A stretch of DNA of 64,000 nt from Papaver somniferum (GCF_003573695.1 NC_039358.1:11404625-11468624); one strand, 5' to 3'; positions 11,853-24,137 are shown, counted from the stretch's first letter. Notes: generated from the letters alone by a model not told the origin. Numbers and translations are program-made.

Positions 11853-12010
11853 GATATCTCAAGCTTGTTGTCAAATTTAGTTGATCAAAACTATATCTTG
11901 ATTTCTAGTTTACACTTAGTCAAGTCTCGTATTAGGATAGAAGTGTTTAGTTGAGTACCAGACATCACTTCGTTCTACCGTTTGAAGGTGAGATCAATAG
12001 AAGAAATTGG
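11853..12010 (+). repeat. Dispersed repeat, copy also at 37530-37700
   Basis: The segment with AACTATATCTTGATTTCTAG, GTATTAGGATAGAAG and TCTACCGTTTGAAGG matches 37530-37700 in the same orientation. No coding content. It is probably part of an LTR or of a non-autonomous retroelement. Confidence 0.5.
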
Positions 12011-12022
12011 GAGAATCAGATT

Positions 12023-14435
12023 GTTATTCACATTATTGATTTTTGGATGGTTATTAGGGCTACAATCAGATTGTTATTGCACCGGAGGATCAGGAGAAGA
12101 CTACTTTTACTTGTCCTTTTGGTACGTTTGCATATAGAAGGATGTCGTTTGGTCTTTGCAATGTGCCTACCACTTTTCAGAGGTATATGGTCAGTATATT
12201 TTCTGACTACGTGGAACGCATCATTGAGGTATTTATGGATAATTTTAGTGTTTATGGCATTTCATTTGATATTTGTTTACAAAATCTTGAACTTGTGCTT
12301 AAAAGATGCATAGACACTAACCTTGTTCTTAATTGGGAGAAATGTCATTTTACGGTAAACCATGGATTAGTGCTCGGTCACATTTTATCCTCCCAAGGGA
12401 TCGAGGTTGACAAAGCAAACATATAGTTAATAAGGAACTTACAATATCACACTTCGGTGAGGGAAGTTCGCTCGTTTCTTGGTCATGCAGGTTTTTACAG
12501 GCGGTATATCAAGGATTTCTCCAAAATCTCAATGTCGATGTGCAAATTATTGCAAAAGGAGGTTGTTTTTTACTTAAACAAGGAGTGTAAGGATTCCTTT
12601 GATAGATTAAAAGAATTTTTGACAACTGCACCAATTATCAAGTCACCGGATTGGAGTTTTCCATTTGAATTAATGTGTGATGCAAGTGACTATGCAGTTG
12701 AAGCCATTTTGGGTCAAAGAGTAGACAAGCTTTCTCATGTGATTTATTACGCATCAAGGACCCTGAACGATGCAAAAATCAACTATTCTACCACGTATAA
12801 AGAATTTTTGTCTATAGTGTTTGCACTAGAAAAATTTAGATCATAATTGGTGGGTTCAAAAGTGGTTGTGTATTCTGATCATGCAGCACATAGGTACCTA
12901 TTAAAGAAGAAAGAAGCTAAGCCAAGACTTACACTGTGTATACTTTTATTGCAAGAATTTAGTTATGAAATCAAAGATAAAAGAGGTGTTGAAAATACTG
13001 TGGCGGATCACCTTAGTAGACTGGTTGTTTCCGGAGAATAACTTCCTTTACAAAATCATTTTCCAGATGAACAACTTTTCTCAATTGAAGATTCAACACC
13101 TTGGTAAGCGGACATAGTGAACAACTTGGTGACAAGACAAGTACCTAGTGCAATGTCTAATTTTCAAAAGCTTAAGCTTAAAAAAATAGCCAAGTAGTAT
13201 GTGTGAGATAATCCCTACTTGTGGAAATACGGTTCTGATCAAATCATTCGCATGTGTGTACCTAATTCTGAATTTCAATCTATTCTTACTTTTTGTCATA
13301 CTTATGCATGTGGTGGTCACTTTGGTTCTAAACCTGCCGCTTTCAAGGTACTTGAAAGTGGATTTTATTGGCCTACCATATTTGAGGATGCATATATTTT
13401 TTGTAAATCTTCTGATAAATGTCAACGAACTGGCAACCTAGGTGCTCGAAATCAAATGCCACTCAATCCTATTCTCACTGTAGAGATTTTTGATGTGTGA
13501 GGTATAGATTTTATGGGTCCTTTTGTCAATTCTAATGGAAAGTATTATATACTTCTTGGTGTGGATTATGTTTCGAAATGGGAGGAAGCTAAATCCACGC
13601 CTACTAATGATTCTAAAATTGTTTGTGAGTTTGTGAATGAATTTATTTTCTCGAGAAATGGTACACCAAGAGTAGTTATCAGTGACGGAGGCTTACATTT
13701 TCAGAAATCCTTCCATGCTCTACTCATGAATTAAAACATAACACACAAGGTTGGTACGCTGTATCATCCACAAACTAGTGGGAAAGCCGAAATCTCGAAC
13801 CGTGAGATTAAATCCATTCTTGAAAAAACCGTAAACACTACATGGAAAGATTGTAGTTATAGGATTTATGATGCATTATAGGAATATAGAACGGCGTACA
13901 AAATACCGATTGGTATGTCTCCATATCGGTTGGTTTATGGAAAAGCTTGTCATCTTCCGGTTGAACTTGGGCATAAGGCATATTGGACGATAAAGATGTG
14001 CAACATGGATTATGAAAATGCGGGGAAACAGAGGAAGTTACAACTTAACTAGCTAGAGGAGATACGTAATAATGCTTATGAGAGTTCTCGTATATACGAG
14101 GAAAAGACGAAACTTTTCCATGACAAGATGATTTCCCGAAAGAGTTTTGTTGTGGGCCAAAAAGTTCTTTTATTTAATTCTCGTCTTAAACTATTTCCTG
14201 AGAAGCTAAGGTCCAGATGGATTTGACTGTTTGTTGTTACTAATGTTTTCTCTCATGGTTCAGTTGAAATTTTTATTCTTAGAGATGGGACGACTTTAAA
14301 AGTAAACGGCCATAGATTGAAGCCATATTATGAAAATGTTGCTTATGTGAACATGGATGGAATTGAGCTTCGTAATTTACTCCCTCTGGAGGAGTGGAAT
14401 AACTTGAATGCCAAGTCAGGTTGTGGACGTTAAAC
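12023..14435 (+). pseudogene. Athila-type pol: partial RT, RNase H, integrase
   Basis: RT starts at FLDGY followed by an in-frame TAG (12048-12050), then GYNQIVIAPEDQEKTTF. The catalytic box reads VFMDNFSVYG, so the second Asp of the YxDD motif is Asn. Connection and RNase H follow: FLGHAGFYRRYIKDFSK, then FELMCDASDYAVEAILGQ. Integrase has GIDFMGPF and VVISDGG, then [17 protein letters not shown]. The C-terminal part ends near DGTTLKVNGHRLKPYY. Stops at 12424, 12842, 13039, 13498, 13732 and beyond show it is dead. Confidence 0.85.
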
Positions 14436-16354
14436 AAAGCGCTACAAGGAAGGAAACCCATGGGTTTTGTATCTCTATCGCTTTCATTTTTAATTTTCTT
14501 AGTCTTTCATATCGTATCTTGCATTCCCATATTATATTTTACAAATTCCTATATCTACAATGAAAGTTTTGATGATCAAAATTCTCATCAGAAAATTCTG
14601 ACTGCGCACTTGTCACTAAAATATCTCTCAAGACTTCATACGAAGTCCGATTTGAGTGGCTGACCACAAATTTTAAAGAGGACAGACTCACCTTTTTTTT
14701 CCAAAAAGAAAATTTGAATTCGGAGTCTGTTAAGTTGGAGCGATAAGCCTGGACATTTGAGTTTCGGTATTTTTTCAGAACTTTTTCAGATTGCATATCT
14801 ATTAGTCCGGAGGCCATAAAATTAAGATCGTTTATCAAAACATTGTGCCCTTCTGTCAGCTTATAGAAAAGACGTGGGCGAACAACTTTAGTTTAGGATT
14901 TTTTTCCTAGTTCCATACTAATTGGTAAAGTTTTTTAGTATTTCAGGGATGGTATATCAGGAATCAGAATTTCGGTTTTGAACATTGAGGACAATGTTGA
15001 ATTTAAGTGTGGAGAAACATTTAGTATTATACTATATGCATATACAAAAAAATAAATAGATAATACTCTTTGATTTCTTGCATTCTTGAGACTTCATCTT
15101 TTGGAGTTAATTACGACCTATTTAGGATGACACTCTAAACATTTTTAGTTTGAAACTGTTCTTACGTACGGCTATGGATTGAGTCCCACTTTTTCATTCT
15201 ACAATCCTTAATTATATACGTTCATAATTGAATGCGAAACTCAGATGCTAGAATTGGCATGGTAGTCGTTTGAAATATTCATCCTTGCAATTTATCATTA
15301 CTGAATCACTTTCTTTTTATTTTTGCAGTTATATATTTGTTTAAGTGATTTGGTGGGATCCTAATACTTCCATGGATGTTGTAGCAAGGTAATCATTGGT
15401 TGAGTTTATATAAAATCCCCATAGGCAATTTTCATACACTCATAAAGAGTGAGCCAAAAATCAAAAATCTATATAAGGCTTCTATTCATATATTGACAGT
15501 TAAATAAATAAATAAATACAAAGAGAAGATTCTCCCTGTATCCGTCGCCTAAACAAGCGTGGAATGCAGGATCCATAGGAATCAATCATATAGTCGATGA
15601 AATGAGTGAAACCTATCATCATTATATATCAATTCAAAAACACTATTGATGAGGTTCTCGGCACTTGGATAACAATATGTGTGAAATGTTGTCCCCGTCT
15701 CCGTCGCCTAAACAAGCATGGAGCGCAGGATCCAAGGAAACTATCACATACTTGCTGAAAAGACATGCGCTTAGAGTATCTAATCATGTGGTCGAGTTAA
15801 ATGGGTGCTTCTCTCAACTATTGCGCTATAAATAAGAATCCTTTGACAACATTCATACAAGTATTGTGGGTAACATCTTTCCCTTTAGTCAACATTTGCA
15901 CACTTCACTTTTCTATTTCCATTTTCTTGTATATCCATGTGATTTTAGTATGCGAGTGTTGTGTCAAACGTTGCAACAAGTACGATGACTATCTTAGTAG
16001 AGTTTTACAATCAGGTTGAATGTCACACGTAAGTAATTGCTTATGTGTGATGATTGGAATGATTGTGGGATGTTTGCAGATAAAGAACATATGTATGCTT
16101 ATTATCTTATTAGCTACTATTTTGTGTCTATCCTTAGTGGTTCTTCCAAGGAGATAAATTGGAGTAGGTTTTGTGGGTATACCTCTTGTAAACCCTCACG
16201 AGACTATAATTCGTCCACTAGGGACACCTAGGGTTTAAAGGCTTGTTACATTAGCTAAGTGTAACCGTTTTCTCAACGAAAGGGAGTTGTTGTATTTAGG
16301 ATTAGATTTATTTAGTTTGCTCGAGGACTAGCAAAAGCTAAGTGTGGGGGAATT

Positions 16355-17887
16355 TGATAAGTGCATAATTCATATGATTTTAGTGTCCATTCCATACTTG
16401 TTTAAGCTATTATTCTTGCATATTTTCGTATTATTACTCTTGTTTTCTCTTATTTTCCTTTATTAGGTGAATCATCCAATAAGGAGATACAAATTTCTGA
16501 AAAGATCTAGGAATAGAAGTATTCCAAGTATCCAAGTACCCAAGTCTAAGAGAAGTGGAAGAAGTGCGGCGAAAAGGAGCAAAACGCTCAAAATCAAGAT
16601 ACGGACCAAATACCAAGCTTAACTCATTCAAATTCAGGACTTATTATCATCATCTTGAATACAATTGAAAGAGGAAAATAATGCAACAAGAATGAGGTCA
16701 TTCCGAGTTCGGACGAAGAAGTTGTGGTCAAAACAAGCTTTTTATCGAATACCGAAGACAGGAAAAGTATGCAAGCGGATTTTCAGTATACAAACGGGTA
16801 TGCATACTTATTTCCCTGGATTTTAACTGAAATTTAAGTATGATAACGGGTATGCATACTGGTGAAGGCCAAAACTCACGGTTAGGGTCTTTATTTAATA
16901 TTTTCGGGTCGGGTTCTTGAACCGAACTAGATACTTGAATGCCAAGCAATATAAACCTATATAAAGAGGTATTAGGTCATGAATGAAGGACATCAAGGGG
17001 TCATGAAATTGTAAGGCTTGAACATGGAGCGGAAGCTAGGGTTTTGGAGCGGTTCTTCAATCGTAATGATATGTCTTAACTTTTCTCATATGTATATCAT
17101 GGATGTTTCTACATCCATGAAAAGATAAACACATATTGATTGAGGATAAATTCTAAGATGTAAACAAGATTTGAGTTATTATATTAATCTACTTTGAAGT
17201 TCTTCATATGATTATCGTTTATTTATACTATAATGGATATTTACGATTGATTGATAGATTGTTTAGGTGGCCAACTAAATTGATTTGTTAATTTAATCTA
17301 TTGTTAGTATTGATTTAGGAGATAAGTAATCGTCGAATAACCTTTACACAAGTAGATAACACGAGACCTTACAAAGGGATTCTGTGGGGTGATTGTGTGT
17401 ATAAACAACACTAGAAAGTGGACCTTGAGCTAAGAGTCTAACTACTAGGATCAACCTATAAATTCACAAAACATAAATCATTCAGCCGAATTACACCTTG
17501 AGTGAGCTACTACTAGGTGGTTTAGACGAATAGAATCTGGTACTGGAGAGCTTCCGTATTCATTGATAAAAGGAATTTAGGGAAAAACACTGAGCTAGCT
17601 GTTATACACGGTTGGTGATAATATGTGATTAACGACAATTATGAAATTATAATAAATCATTGACGGTTTATTAACGAAGAAGGATTTCTCGATCACCTCT
17701 CTCTATTGATTACAACTCTACATTATTTTCCTTTGATTATTTTATTCAAAATCTAAAACAAAACCCCCATGTGTGACACTTTGACAACTAAAAGATCTTC
17801 GTGGGTACGATCCTTACCTCCACTATATTACCTGTTAATTGTGTGGAAATAAAATGATTAATTTGATTGCACTTACGACAATCATCA
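16355..17887 (+). repeat. Athila-type 3' LTR
   Basis: It begins TGATAAGTGCATAATTC directly after the polypurine tract and ends ACGACAATCATCA, giving TGAT/ATCA inverted ends and a length of about 1.53 kb. Its second half shares long stretches with 40200-41056 (GACCTTAC...GGATTCTGTGG, TACGATCCTTAC), which is a related LTR. Confidence 0.75.
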
Positions 17888-18112
17888 ATACCAGATTGCG
17901 AGTCTGATATTGTAGGGGAAACGAGACTCTGCGAAGCCGTTATCCTCGTTCTTAGTATGGAAATTGTGAAGAAAACAGAGCCTGTAACCGAATAACATTA
18001 ATGTTGAACACGGAGAATGGCATGTAAGTTATCCAACAAAACTTTATTCCCTCCCTTTTTCGCCATCAAAATCGTTGGGGCACCCTCCCTCATTATTAGT
18101 CTATAATTTACA
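17888..18112. other. Short intergenic stretch
   Basis: No feature recognised between the Athila LTR and the next MITE. Confidence 0.4.
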
Positions 18113-18413
18113 CCTTGTTTTTTTTCTTATGACTCATCTGTCTCGTCTAGATATGACTCGTCTGGATCTGACTGAAATCATCTGACTCATACGGATCTGA
18201 CCCAGTATGTTAGTTTTTGAGTCAGATCTGACTCATCTGATTCAAAAATGTGGGTTAGTGGTTTGTTCCCATGAATCAAGAATATTTTATCACCTGACTC
18301 AAACGGGTCCGAATAAGGAGTTAAATTTGACTCAGATTGCGAGTCAAACTATCTGACATCTGCGAATCAGGAGGTGAGTCAGATCCAGATCGTGAGTCAC
18401 CAAAAAACAAACA
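18113..18413. mobile_element. MITE-like element rich in GACTCATCTG repeats
   Basis: The ends are loosely inverted: left TTGTTTTTTTTCTTATGACTC, right (read inward) GTTTGTTTTTTGGTGACTC. The interior is made of variants of TGACTCATCTGACTC in both orientations. No coding capacity and no clear target duplication were found, so the superfamily is not assigned. Confidence 0.45.
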
Positions 18414-20256
18414 TGCTCCCAGTCTAATGGACTTATAGTATAGGCTTTTAACAGAAACACATACCCGAACTATACCATTCATAATAGGGAAAATTAGGCT
18501 AAGGCCCAACCCATGGATAACCCATAATATGAGGCCCTTAATTAAAACAAATTTAAATCTAGGCCCCGAGTTATTAAAGGACATCCATACCCTTTTATAT
18601 ATTGTCAAGCCCATAATTAAATAAAATTTAAAATTTAAGCCCAAAATTATTAAATGTAGGCCCAAAATTATTAAAATACAGTGTGAATGTGTAAATAGAA
18701 GTTACACATGCATATGGCATGTGTATCCAGAAGTTACACATCCTTATGCCATGTGTAATGCAAAGTTACACATCAAAAAAATAGACATCAAAAAGAACGC
18801 ATACAAAAAATAAATGTAATACTTTAATATTCATTTATTAATTTCTTAGCATGTGTAACTAGAAGTTACACACGCATCTGTCTAGTGTAATTGAGAGTTA
18901 CATATGCATCTATCTAGTGTAATTGAGAGTTACACATGCGTCTGATTTGTGCTTTTATGAAGTTTAAATCTTTGCCTTTCCTTCTTGTCTTCCTCCCTCC
19001 AAAATGCTTGCATATCTGCAACGAAATAAACATCCATGGATTAGGTTGGATGAACAAAAAGCAAAAAAAGAAAAAAAAATATTAGAACGAATTGTAAGGC
19101 AAAATTATAGAACAAAGATCACAGAAAATACACATGATAACCTATCTTAGCATGTGTAACTGGGAGTTACACATGCATCCGTCATGTGTAATCATCAGTT
19201 ACACATCCATATCGATGTGTATGCAGAAGTTACACATCCTCATGAGATCGGTTTCTTCACAACACAATAAAGAAACTTGAAAGCAAGTGAATGTATCTTG
19301 AGTCAGACCCTCATTCTGCATCCAGGTATGAGTAACAAGCTATAATATACGCAGAAAATGACAGAATAGGGTCAATGCATAAACAAATCATTATGTTGTC
19401 CATACACTACTTTCACTATGGACTTGTTATGGACTTAAACTGGTTAACATATCTCCACTAGTTAGTCCTACATTTACTTAAACAAACCATTTCCACTACT
19501 TACCTATAGACAGAGATATATAGGGGCATATGGATTTGCTCGCAGTAGTATTAACTTATCACCTCGATCATCATTGACAACAAGCCGCTCATTTTTATTG
19601 TTTCAGGAACAATTGCTCTAAATTCTCAATCACTAACTGAACCTGAATCATTCAAAGCAAAAGTAACTACTTAGGTTTAATCATACACAATACTACTACT
19701 TGTGAAAGACCTACTAATTTGGTAACCAATTGTGTAAATACTATATGTAAGTAAAATATATGTAACCTGAAGTTACACATTCAATCGGCATGTGTAACTA
19801 GAAATTACACATCAAATTAGCTTGTGTAACTAGAAGTTACACATCTAATTAGCATGTGTATCTATAAGTTTCACATACTTTTGCATACCAATAAATACAA
19901 AAGGAAAATCAAACACAATCAGCTAAAATTCCCAATAAAAATTTAATAGATGTATTATGTTACAAATAAGTCTCACAAGGTAGTAAATTCAGTGATTGTT
20001 AGAACAATCAATCTTAACTAATTAAACTACCGAATTGCACGCCATAATACTTTTAGTACTGCAATCAAGTAATATACAGAACACTGTCAGCTGTATTTTA
20101 ATCTGATTTATTGACATAGCGCATACTACTGAGAAATGATGACAGAGTTATTCCATAAGTACAGGTCTAGTTAAGGGTTCAGTGCAGGCTGGAAGCCAAA
20201 TAAACACTATGAATACTGAAAAGAAAAAAAAATGTAAATTATTATGTATAACGTAC

Positions 20257-20379
20257 CATATCCAGAGTGAAAACTCCTCAATCTGGATTTTGTCATTCTC
20301 CGTGCATGATATGGAGAGTGAATGTGGTTTGGTTTGAAGCTGATGAATCCATCTTTAACCAACTTCCTAATGTGTTTCC
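20257..20379 (-). pseudogene. Captured exon of ribosomal protein L19 (eL19)
   Basis: A 123-bp minus-strand exon with an intact acceptor (TTGTGCAG|GG) and donor (GGATATG|GTACGT). It encodes about 41 residues with IRKLVKDGFI, then IH, ARRM and HSGYG, the signature of eukaryotic eL19 (usual IRKLVKDGFIIRKPTKIHS ... HSGYGKRKG). Several conserved basic residues are replaced, so it has drifted. No other eL19 exon is seen nearby, so it is a fragment rather than a gene. Confidence 0.75.
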
Positions 20380-20785
20380 CTGCACAAGACAACATAAAAA
20401 CCAATAAACTCAACAAAAAATAAGCATAACGTAGATAGAAACCAGTAGATCCGCATAGCATGTGCAACTAGCAGTTACACATTCGGTTAGCATGTGTAAC
20501 TATAAGATACACATTCAATTAGCATGTGTAACTTGCAGATACACATGCATCTGAATTGTGTAACTAGGAGTTACACATGCATCATACTTATATATGTCAA
20601 CATAAAATCAACAAATTCATACGATACATTAAGTGGTAAAGTAACTGAGTCCATAAGACCCTACATAATATACCAAAAAAAGTAATGTTCAGCTATTATC
20701 CATGTAGCAAAGCTTGAAATTCATTCTATGCAGCTATGCCTCGTTTATAATAATGAACCTATATATCTTGGGGAAAAATGGTTAC

Positions 20786-20960
20786 CATCAAAAAGTTCAG
20801 GTACTTGGGCAGAAGATCATCGAATCCATCTGAGATGAAGACACGTCTGACGTATAACTTCAAGTTGGACTTGTTAGCATTGTAGTAACTCCCATACAGA
20901 TCATGAGGAGCCTTTGGAGGAACAAAAAGAACAGCCTTGAACTCAACATCACCTTCATCA
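20786..20960 (-). pseudogene. Captured exon of an endoplasmic HSP90 (GRP94/endoplasmin-like)
   Basis: The minus-strand frame reads DEGDVEFKAVLFVPPKAPHD, followed by SYYNANKSNLKLYVRRVFIS and LLPKYLNFL. This is the middle-domain segment typical of plant endoplasmin (SHEPHERD). It ends at a donor TTGATG|GTAACC. The frame stays open upstream to 21007, but the residues before DEGDVEF do not match HSP90 and are probably intron. Only about 58 residues of an ~800-residue protein are present. A 19-bp string (ATCCTGCCAAATGAGCTA) occurs at 20998 and again at 21113. Confidence 0.8.
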
Positions 20961-21469
20961 CTAACTTGACTTGTTCCAATCAGACCAAACACCAAAAATC
21001 CTGCCAAATGAGCTATAATTCATGTCTCATGCTTAGGTATATGAACAAGCAAAGTATGAAATTTTTCTTCTGAGCCAGCTGACTCAAATCCAGAAATGAA
21101 AACAAACAAAGAATCCTGCCAAATGAGCTAATCAGTATTAAGAACAAGTAAGGTATGATCTCCTGATAACAACAATTATTCCTTCTGATACAAGAAGGAA
21201 CACATGATTTGACGTGTAAATAACACACAACCCAAGCTTAGCAAGACCACAGACAAAGCAAAACAACTAAGCATTTTTAAGGTTTAACGTCAAACTCTAT
21301 ATAAGAAGTTGCGTAGAGGAAGATAGAGATGAAGTATTGTACTGTCACTACGAGTTACACATGCATATTAGATGTGTAACGGCTAGTTACACATGCTAAT
21401 ATGCATGTGTAACTAATGTTTACATATGCCATATGCATATGTAACTACTGATTACACATGCATTTTGTA

Positions 21470-22819
21470 CTCAAACAAGAAAACACCCCAATAAAAAACT
21501 AAAATGCCCCCTCATTTAATAAACTGAAACAATGAAATCATTAAGATGGACCATATTTTCAGTTCCAAAGAGAACAACATACTTTTTTTTTTAATCTGAT
21601 TCACTACATGTCTAATAGCCATTCTAAATTTTGCGTAATGTGACTGTCTGACTGAGAGGAGGTAAACATTTACTTACTATCCAATGCGCACTCTTTCAGT
21701 GACACATATCAGTTTCCTAAACCAAAAAGATCTGTCAGACTATAATTAGTAGTAATATCTTACAAAACATGAACAAATCGAGAGGCTACTCTAAGATATG
21801 AATGCATTAAGTTTATATATTGTTAACAGACATCAACCTAAGCCTTATTATCTCAAATTAAAAATTAAAATCAATCCTAATAACTAACTTACCTGATTTC
21901 AATCCCTATTTTTTCACTTTACCTAGCCTGCAGATCCTCTACATACCAAATATTCACCGCAAGCAACACAAACAAGTTATTATATACAAATTGACATTGA
22001 AAACACCGCCATCAGCACCAATATTGGCTCCAAATCCTCATATATAACCTGCACTTCCTCCACCACAACCTCCTAGAATCACAAACTTAATGGAACAGTT
22101 GAAACACTCTGCAATTCCACCACCACTGCTGAACATGACACCTCCACTTACTTCTCCACCACTCAACAGGTCAAAAATCCCCACTAAAACCTGCATCTGC
22201 GCCACCACCACCACCTCCTCATACTCAGCATGGCTAGAAGCCAACAAGTATCATTTCCAGTAAAGGTTTCTTCCAACATAATCAAACTATGGTAGAAGAT
22301 TAAACTGCCAGTAAAATTGAAAGCATAATTTTGATTAGATATATAGTTTGTGTCATGAAACTGCATCTGTTGTTATTGTTTAAACAATTGAAAATAAATT
22401 TCGTAAAATTATCTATCAAGAATAAAATGAAATTGAAAATTAAGAGTGGTTGAAATTAAAATTAAAACTATGGGTAATAGAGACGATGATTTGCTGATAT
22501 CAAATCTCAAATCAGTTTATAGATCGGAGCTACAATTATATTTACGTCGATTTTGATGAAGAACAGATCTGAAATATTTGTTCAAAATTCTTCAAAAAAA
22601 TTACATCAAAACAACCAGAGTGAGTAGATGTTGTAGATTAAAGATCCAAACTCTGATCAAGGATCAAACAACGAAATCGAGATTCGTTTTCATATTTTTT
22701 TCAAAACTTTTAAAATCAAACTTCAGAGATTTTGATTTCAACTCGAGATTGATAGATTAAAGCTCTTAATTAAATTAAAAAGGATATGAAAAGATTAAAC
22801 TTACTTTGGTTCATTTTTG
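21470..22819. other. Non-coding interior of the captured-exon segment
   Basis: No exon recognised. A Gly/Ser-rich minus-strand frame near 22038-22247 has no motif that I know. Confidence 0.4.
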
Positions 22820-23110
22820 TAGATGTTTCTCTTCGATTGAATTGAATCGAGTTTCTTTATGCTCGGATTTAGGTTCGTATCATTTGGTTGATTCTTCTTC
22901 AGATCTTCTCATCACTGAAATCAAAAGAACACGAGTTGTTGGCGATGTTTAACTGTGTGAGAACTTGATTTCGAGAGAGAATAATTGTTTCAGATCTGGA
23001 AATGAAGAGAAACCATTTCTGCAGGAGATAAACTCGTCTGGAAGAGAGAGAGATGAAATCTGAAAATGAAAAGAATCTTCTGATATTCCTCTTGTTTATA
23101 TACAAAAGGG
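22820..23110 (-). promoter_or_regulatory. Promoter and first-exon-like region
   Basis: On the minus strand a TATATAAA box (23103-23096) is followed by a pyrimidine-rich leader of about 250 bp, then ATGAACCAAA and a strong GTAAGTTT donor near 22805. This is how many plant 5' UTRs with a short first coding exon look. It sits at the right end of the captured-exon segment and points towards the GRP94 and L19 exons, so it could drive a chimeric transcript. That is inference. Confidence 0.35.
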
Positions 23111-23360
23111 TAGTGTTGTCATTATTAAAATCTCTAATAATTAATTATGGGCCAGATCCGAAGAAAATTTGATATTTTGGGCCTAGTAATATCATTTTCT
23201 TAAAACATGGAGTTGATAGTGGATGATCCATTTAGTGGGGCTTCTATATATTGAACCCATATAGTAGGATGATTCTAGTATTTTTCACTTCATAATACGC
23301 GTACCTTTATCTAGTCACTATTGTTGACTTGTTGACTACTTCGATCATTCGAAGGTAGAC

Positions 23361-24054
23361 CCTAGTTAGCAATTCGGGATTCGTCAAACGTACGGAACAG
23401 TAAACGTACGAGTATTATACGGTTTTGTAAAATTCAGATTCGGTCCAAAATTCGGTCAACGGGACGTGATTCGTCAGTAATTCGGAACGGCATACGTACG
23501 TGTATAATTCGATTTATAAATGTGAGTTCGGCTCTGAAAATTCGGTATCTATATATAACAAATAATTTGTATTTATAAGGTCATAGACCAATTTTTATGC
23601 ATATGTGTGAGTTATTTAAAGAAAAAATTAACTTAATATGATGATATTAATAATATATACAACATTAGTTATCTAAGAGGACGTCGTATGGTGGTTTAGA
23701 TGCTTGGTTAGTGAGTTTGAGATCTCTCTCACCTTCACCTTCAAATCTCTTCAGTCGTTTTTGTTTCATAAAAATTACAACACGTCTAATATTCGGTCGT
23801 GTATGCTCGGGAGGCAGTAAAGCCCAAAAAGTGGAGTCTTTGAAAAGTAAAAGCTAAAGAATTTATGGCGAATTAAGCGGACGTATCATTCGGGATACGT
23901 AAAATTCGTGAATGATTCGCGAATAATCCGGGAATGCCACATAATACGCGACTTGGGTTCGGAGTTGCAAACGTACGCGAATAAGACGGTAAAATTCGTG
24001 ATACGGAAAAATTCGCGAATAATTCGCGAATCATTCGCGAACTTACTAACTAGG
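23361..24054. mobile_element. Non-autonomous hAT element, copy A
   Basis: Terminal inverted repeats CCTAGTTAGCAATTCGG (left) and CCTAGTTAGTAAGTTCG (right, read inward) are flanked by a perfect 8-bp duplication AGGTAGAC (23353-23360 and 24055-24062). That is diagnostic of hAT. The interior is 694 bp with many ATTCGCGAAT-type motifs near the right end and no transposase. At about 23685-23755 there is a tRNA-like stretch with a possible pol III A box (GGTGGTTTAGATGC) and B-box-like CCTTCAAATCTC. A sister copy lies at 31574-32311. It ends 76 bp before the start codon of the membrane-protein gene. Confidence 0.9.
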
Positions 24055-24137
24055 AGGTAGACTAGAAAAGTTGGGGAGAGAAAGAGATTTCTGACGTTCC
24101 GATATTAACGGAAAATTAAATTCGAAAGGATAAAGAA

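Larger units (their letters stand above)
12023..17887 (+). mobile_element. 5'-truncated Athila-type Ty3/gypsy retrotransposon
   Basis: The internal part begins inside the reverse transcriptase, then runs through RNase H and integrase (to about 14430) and a 1.9-kb non-coding 3' region with no envelope-like gene seen. It ends at a polypurine tract (AGTGTGGGGGAATTT, 16341-16355) and a 3' LTR. There is no 5' LTR, gag or protease to the left. Within the 3' region the string CCGTCGCCTAAACAAGC occurs twice (about 15541 and 15700), next to GGATCC, as direct repeats. Confidence 0.85.
18687..21463. repeat. Six clusters of a palindromic repeat (CATGTGTAACT-n3-5-AGTTACACATG)
   Basis: The unit is a near-perfect inverted repeat, with consensus GCATGTGTAACT, a few bases, then AGTTACACATGC, and a spacing of about 32-40 bp. 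Clusters: 18687-18774 (3 units), 18848-18940 (3), 19149-19238 (3), 19757-19877 (4), 20457-20582 (4), 21345-21463 (4). Some units carry substitutions on one arm only, such as TGTGTATCC or AGATACAC. The clusters lie between the captured exons, never in them. Confidence 0.85.
18425..23250. mobile_element. Candidate gene-fragment-capturing element
   Basis: The two ends share imperfect inverted similarity. Left CCCAGTCTAATGGACTTATAG, and further in GAAAATTAGGCTAAGGCCCA. Right, read inward, CCCACTAAATGGATCATCC, and further in GAAAATGATATTACTAGGCCCA. Both ends then hold several more GGCCCA/AGCCCA motifs. Inside are two isolated exons of unrelated conserved genes (GRP94 and RPL19), both on the minus strand with flanking splice sites. 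There are also six clusters of a palindromic repeat and a promoter-like region at the right end. This resembles Pack-MULE or Helitron capture, but I could not find a target duplication or a transposase, so the boundaries are tentative. Confidence 0.4.

Noticed and set aside
12847..13041. Separate small gene after the RNase H stop
   Set aside because: It is the continuing RNase H region of the same Athila pol after an in-frame stop.
20257..20960. Functional ribosomal protein L19 or GRP94 gene
   Set aside because: Only one exon of each is present, and conserved residues of L19 are changed.
18687..21463. CRISPR-like array
   Set aside because: Repeats and spacers look regular within clusters, but units are palindromic and diverged, spacers are similar to each other, and the host is a plant nuclear genome without cas genes.
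22038..22366. Gly-rich minus-strand coding frames
   Set aside because: Low-complexity composition mirrors CACCAC-rich plus-strand DNA. No domain, start context or splice support.
18425..23250. Confirmed Pack-MULE with 9-bp target duplication
   Set aside because: I looked for 9-bp duplications at several possible borders and found none that match, so the class is left open.
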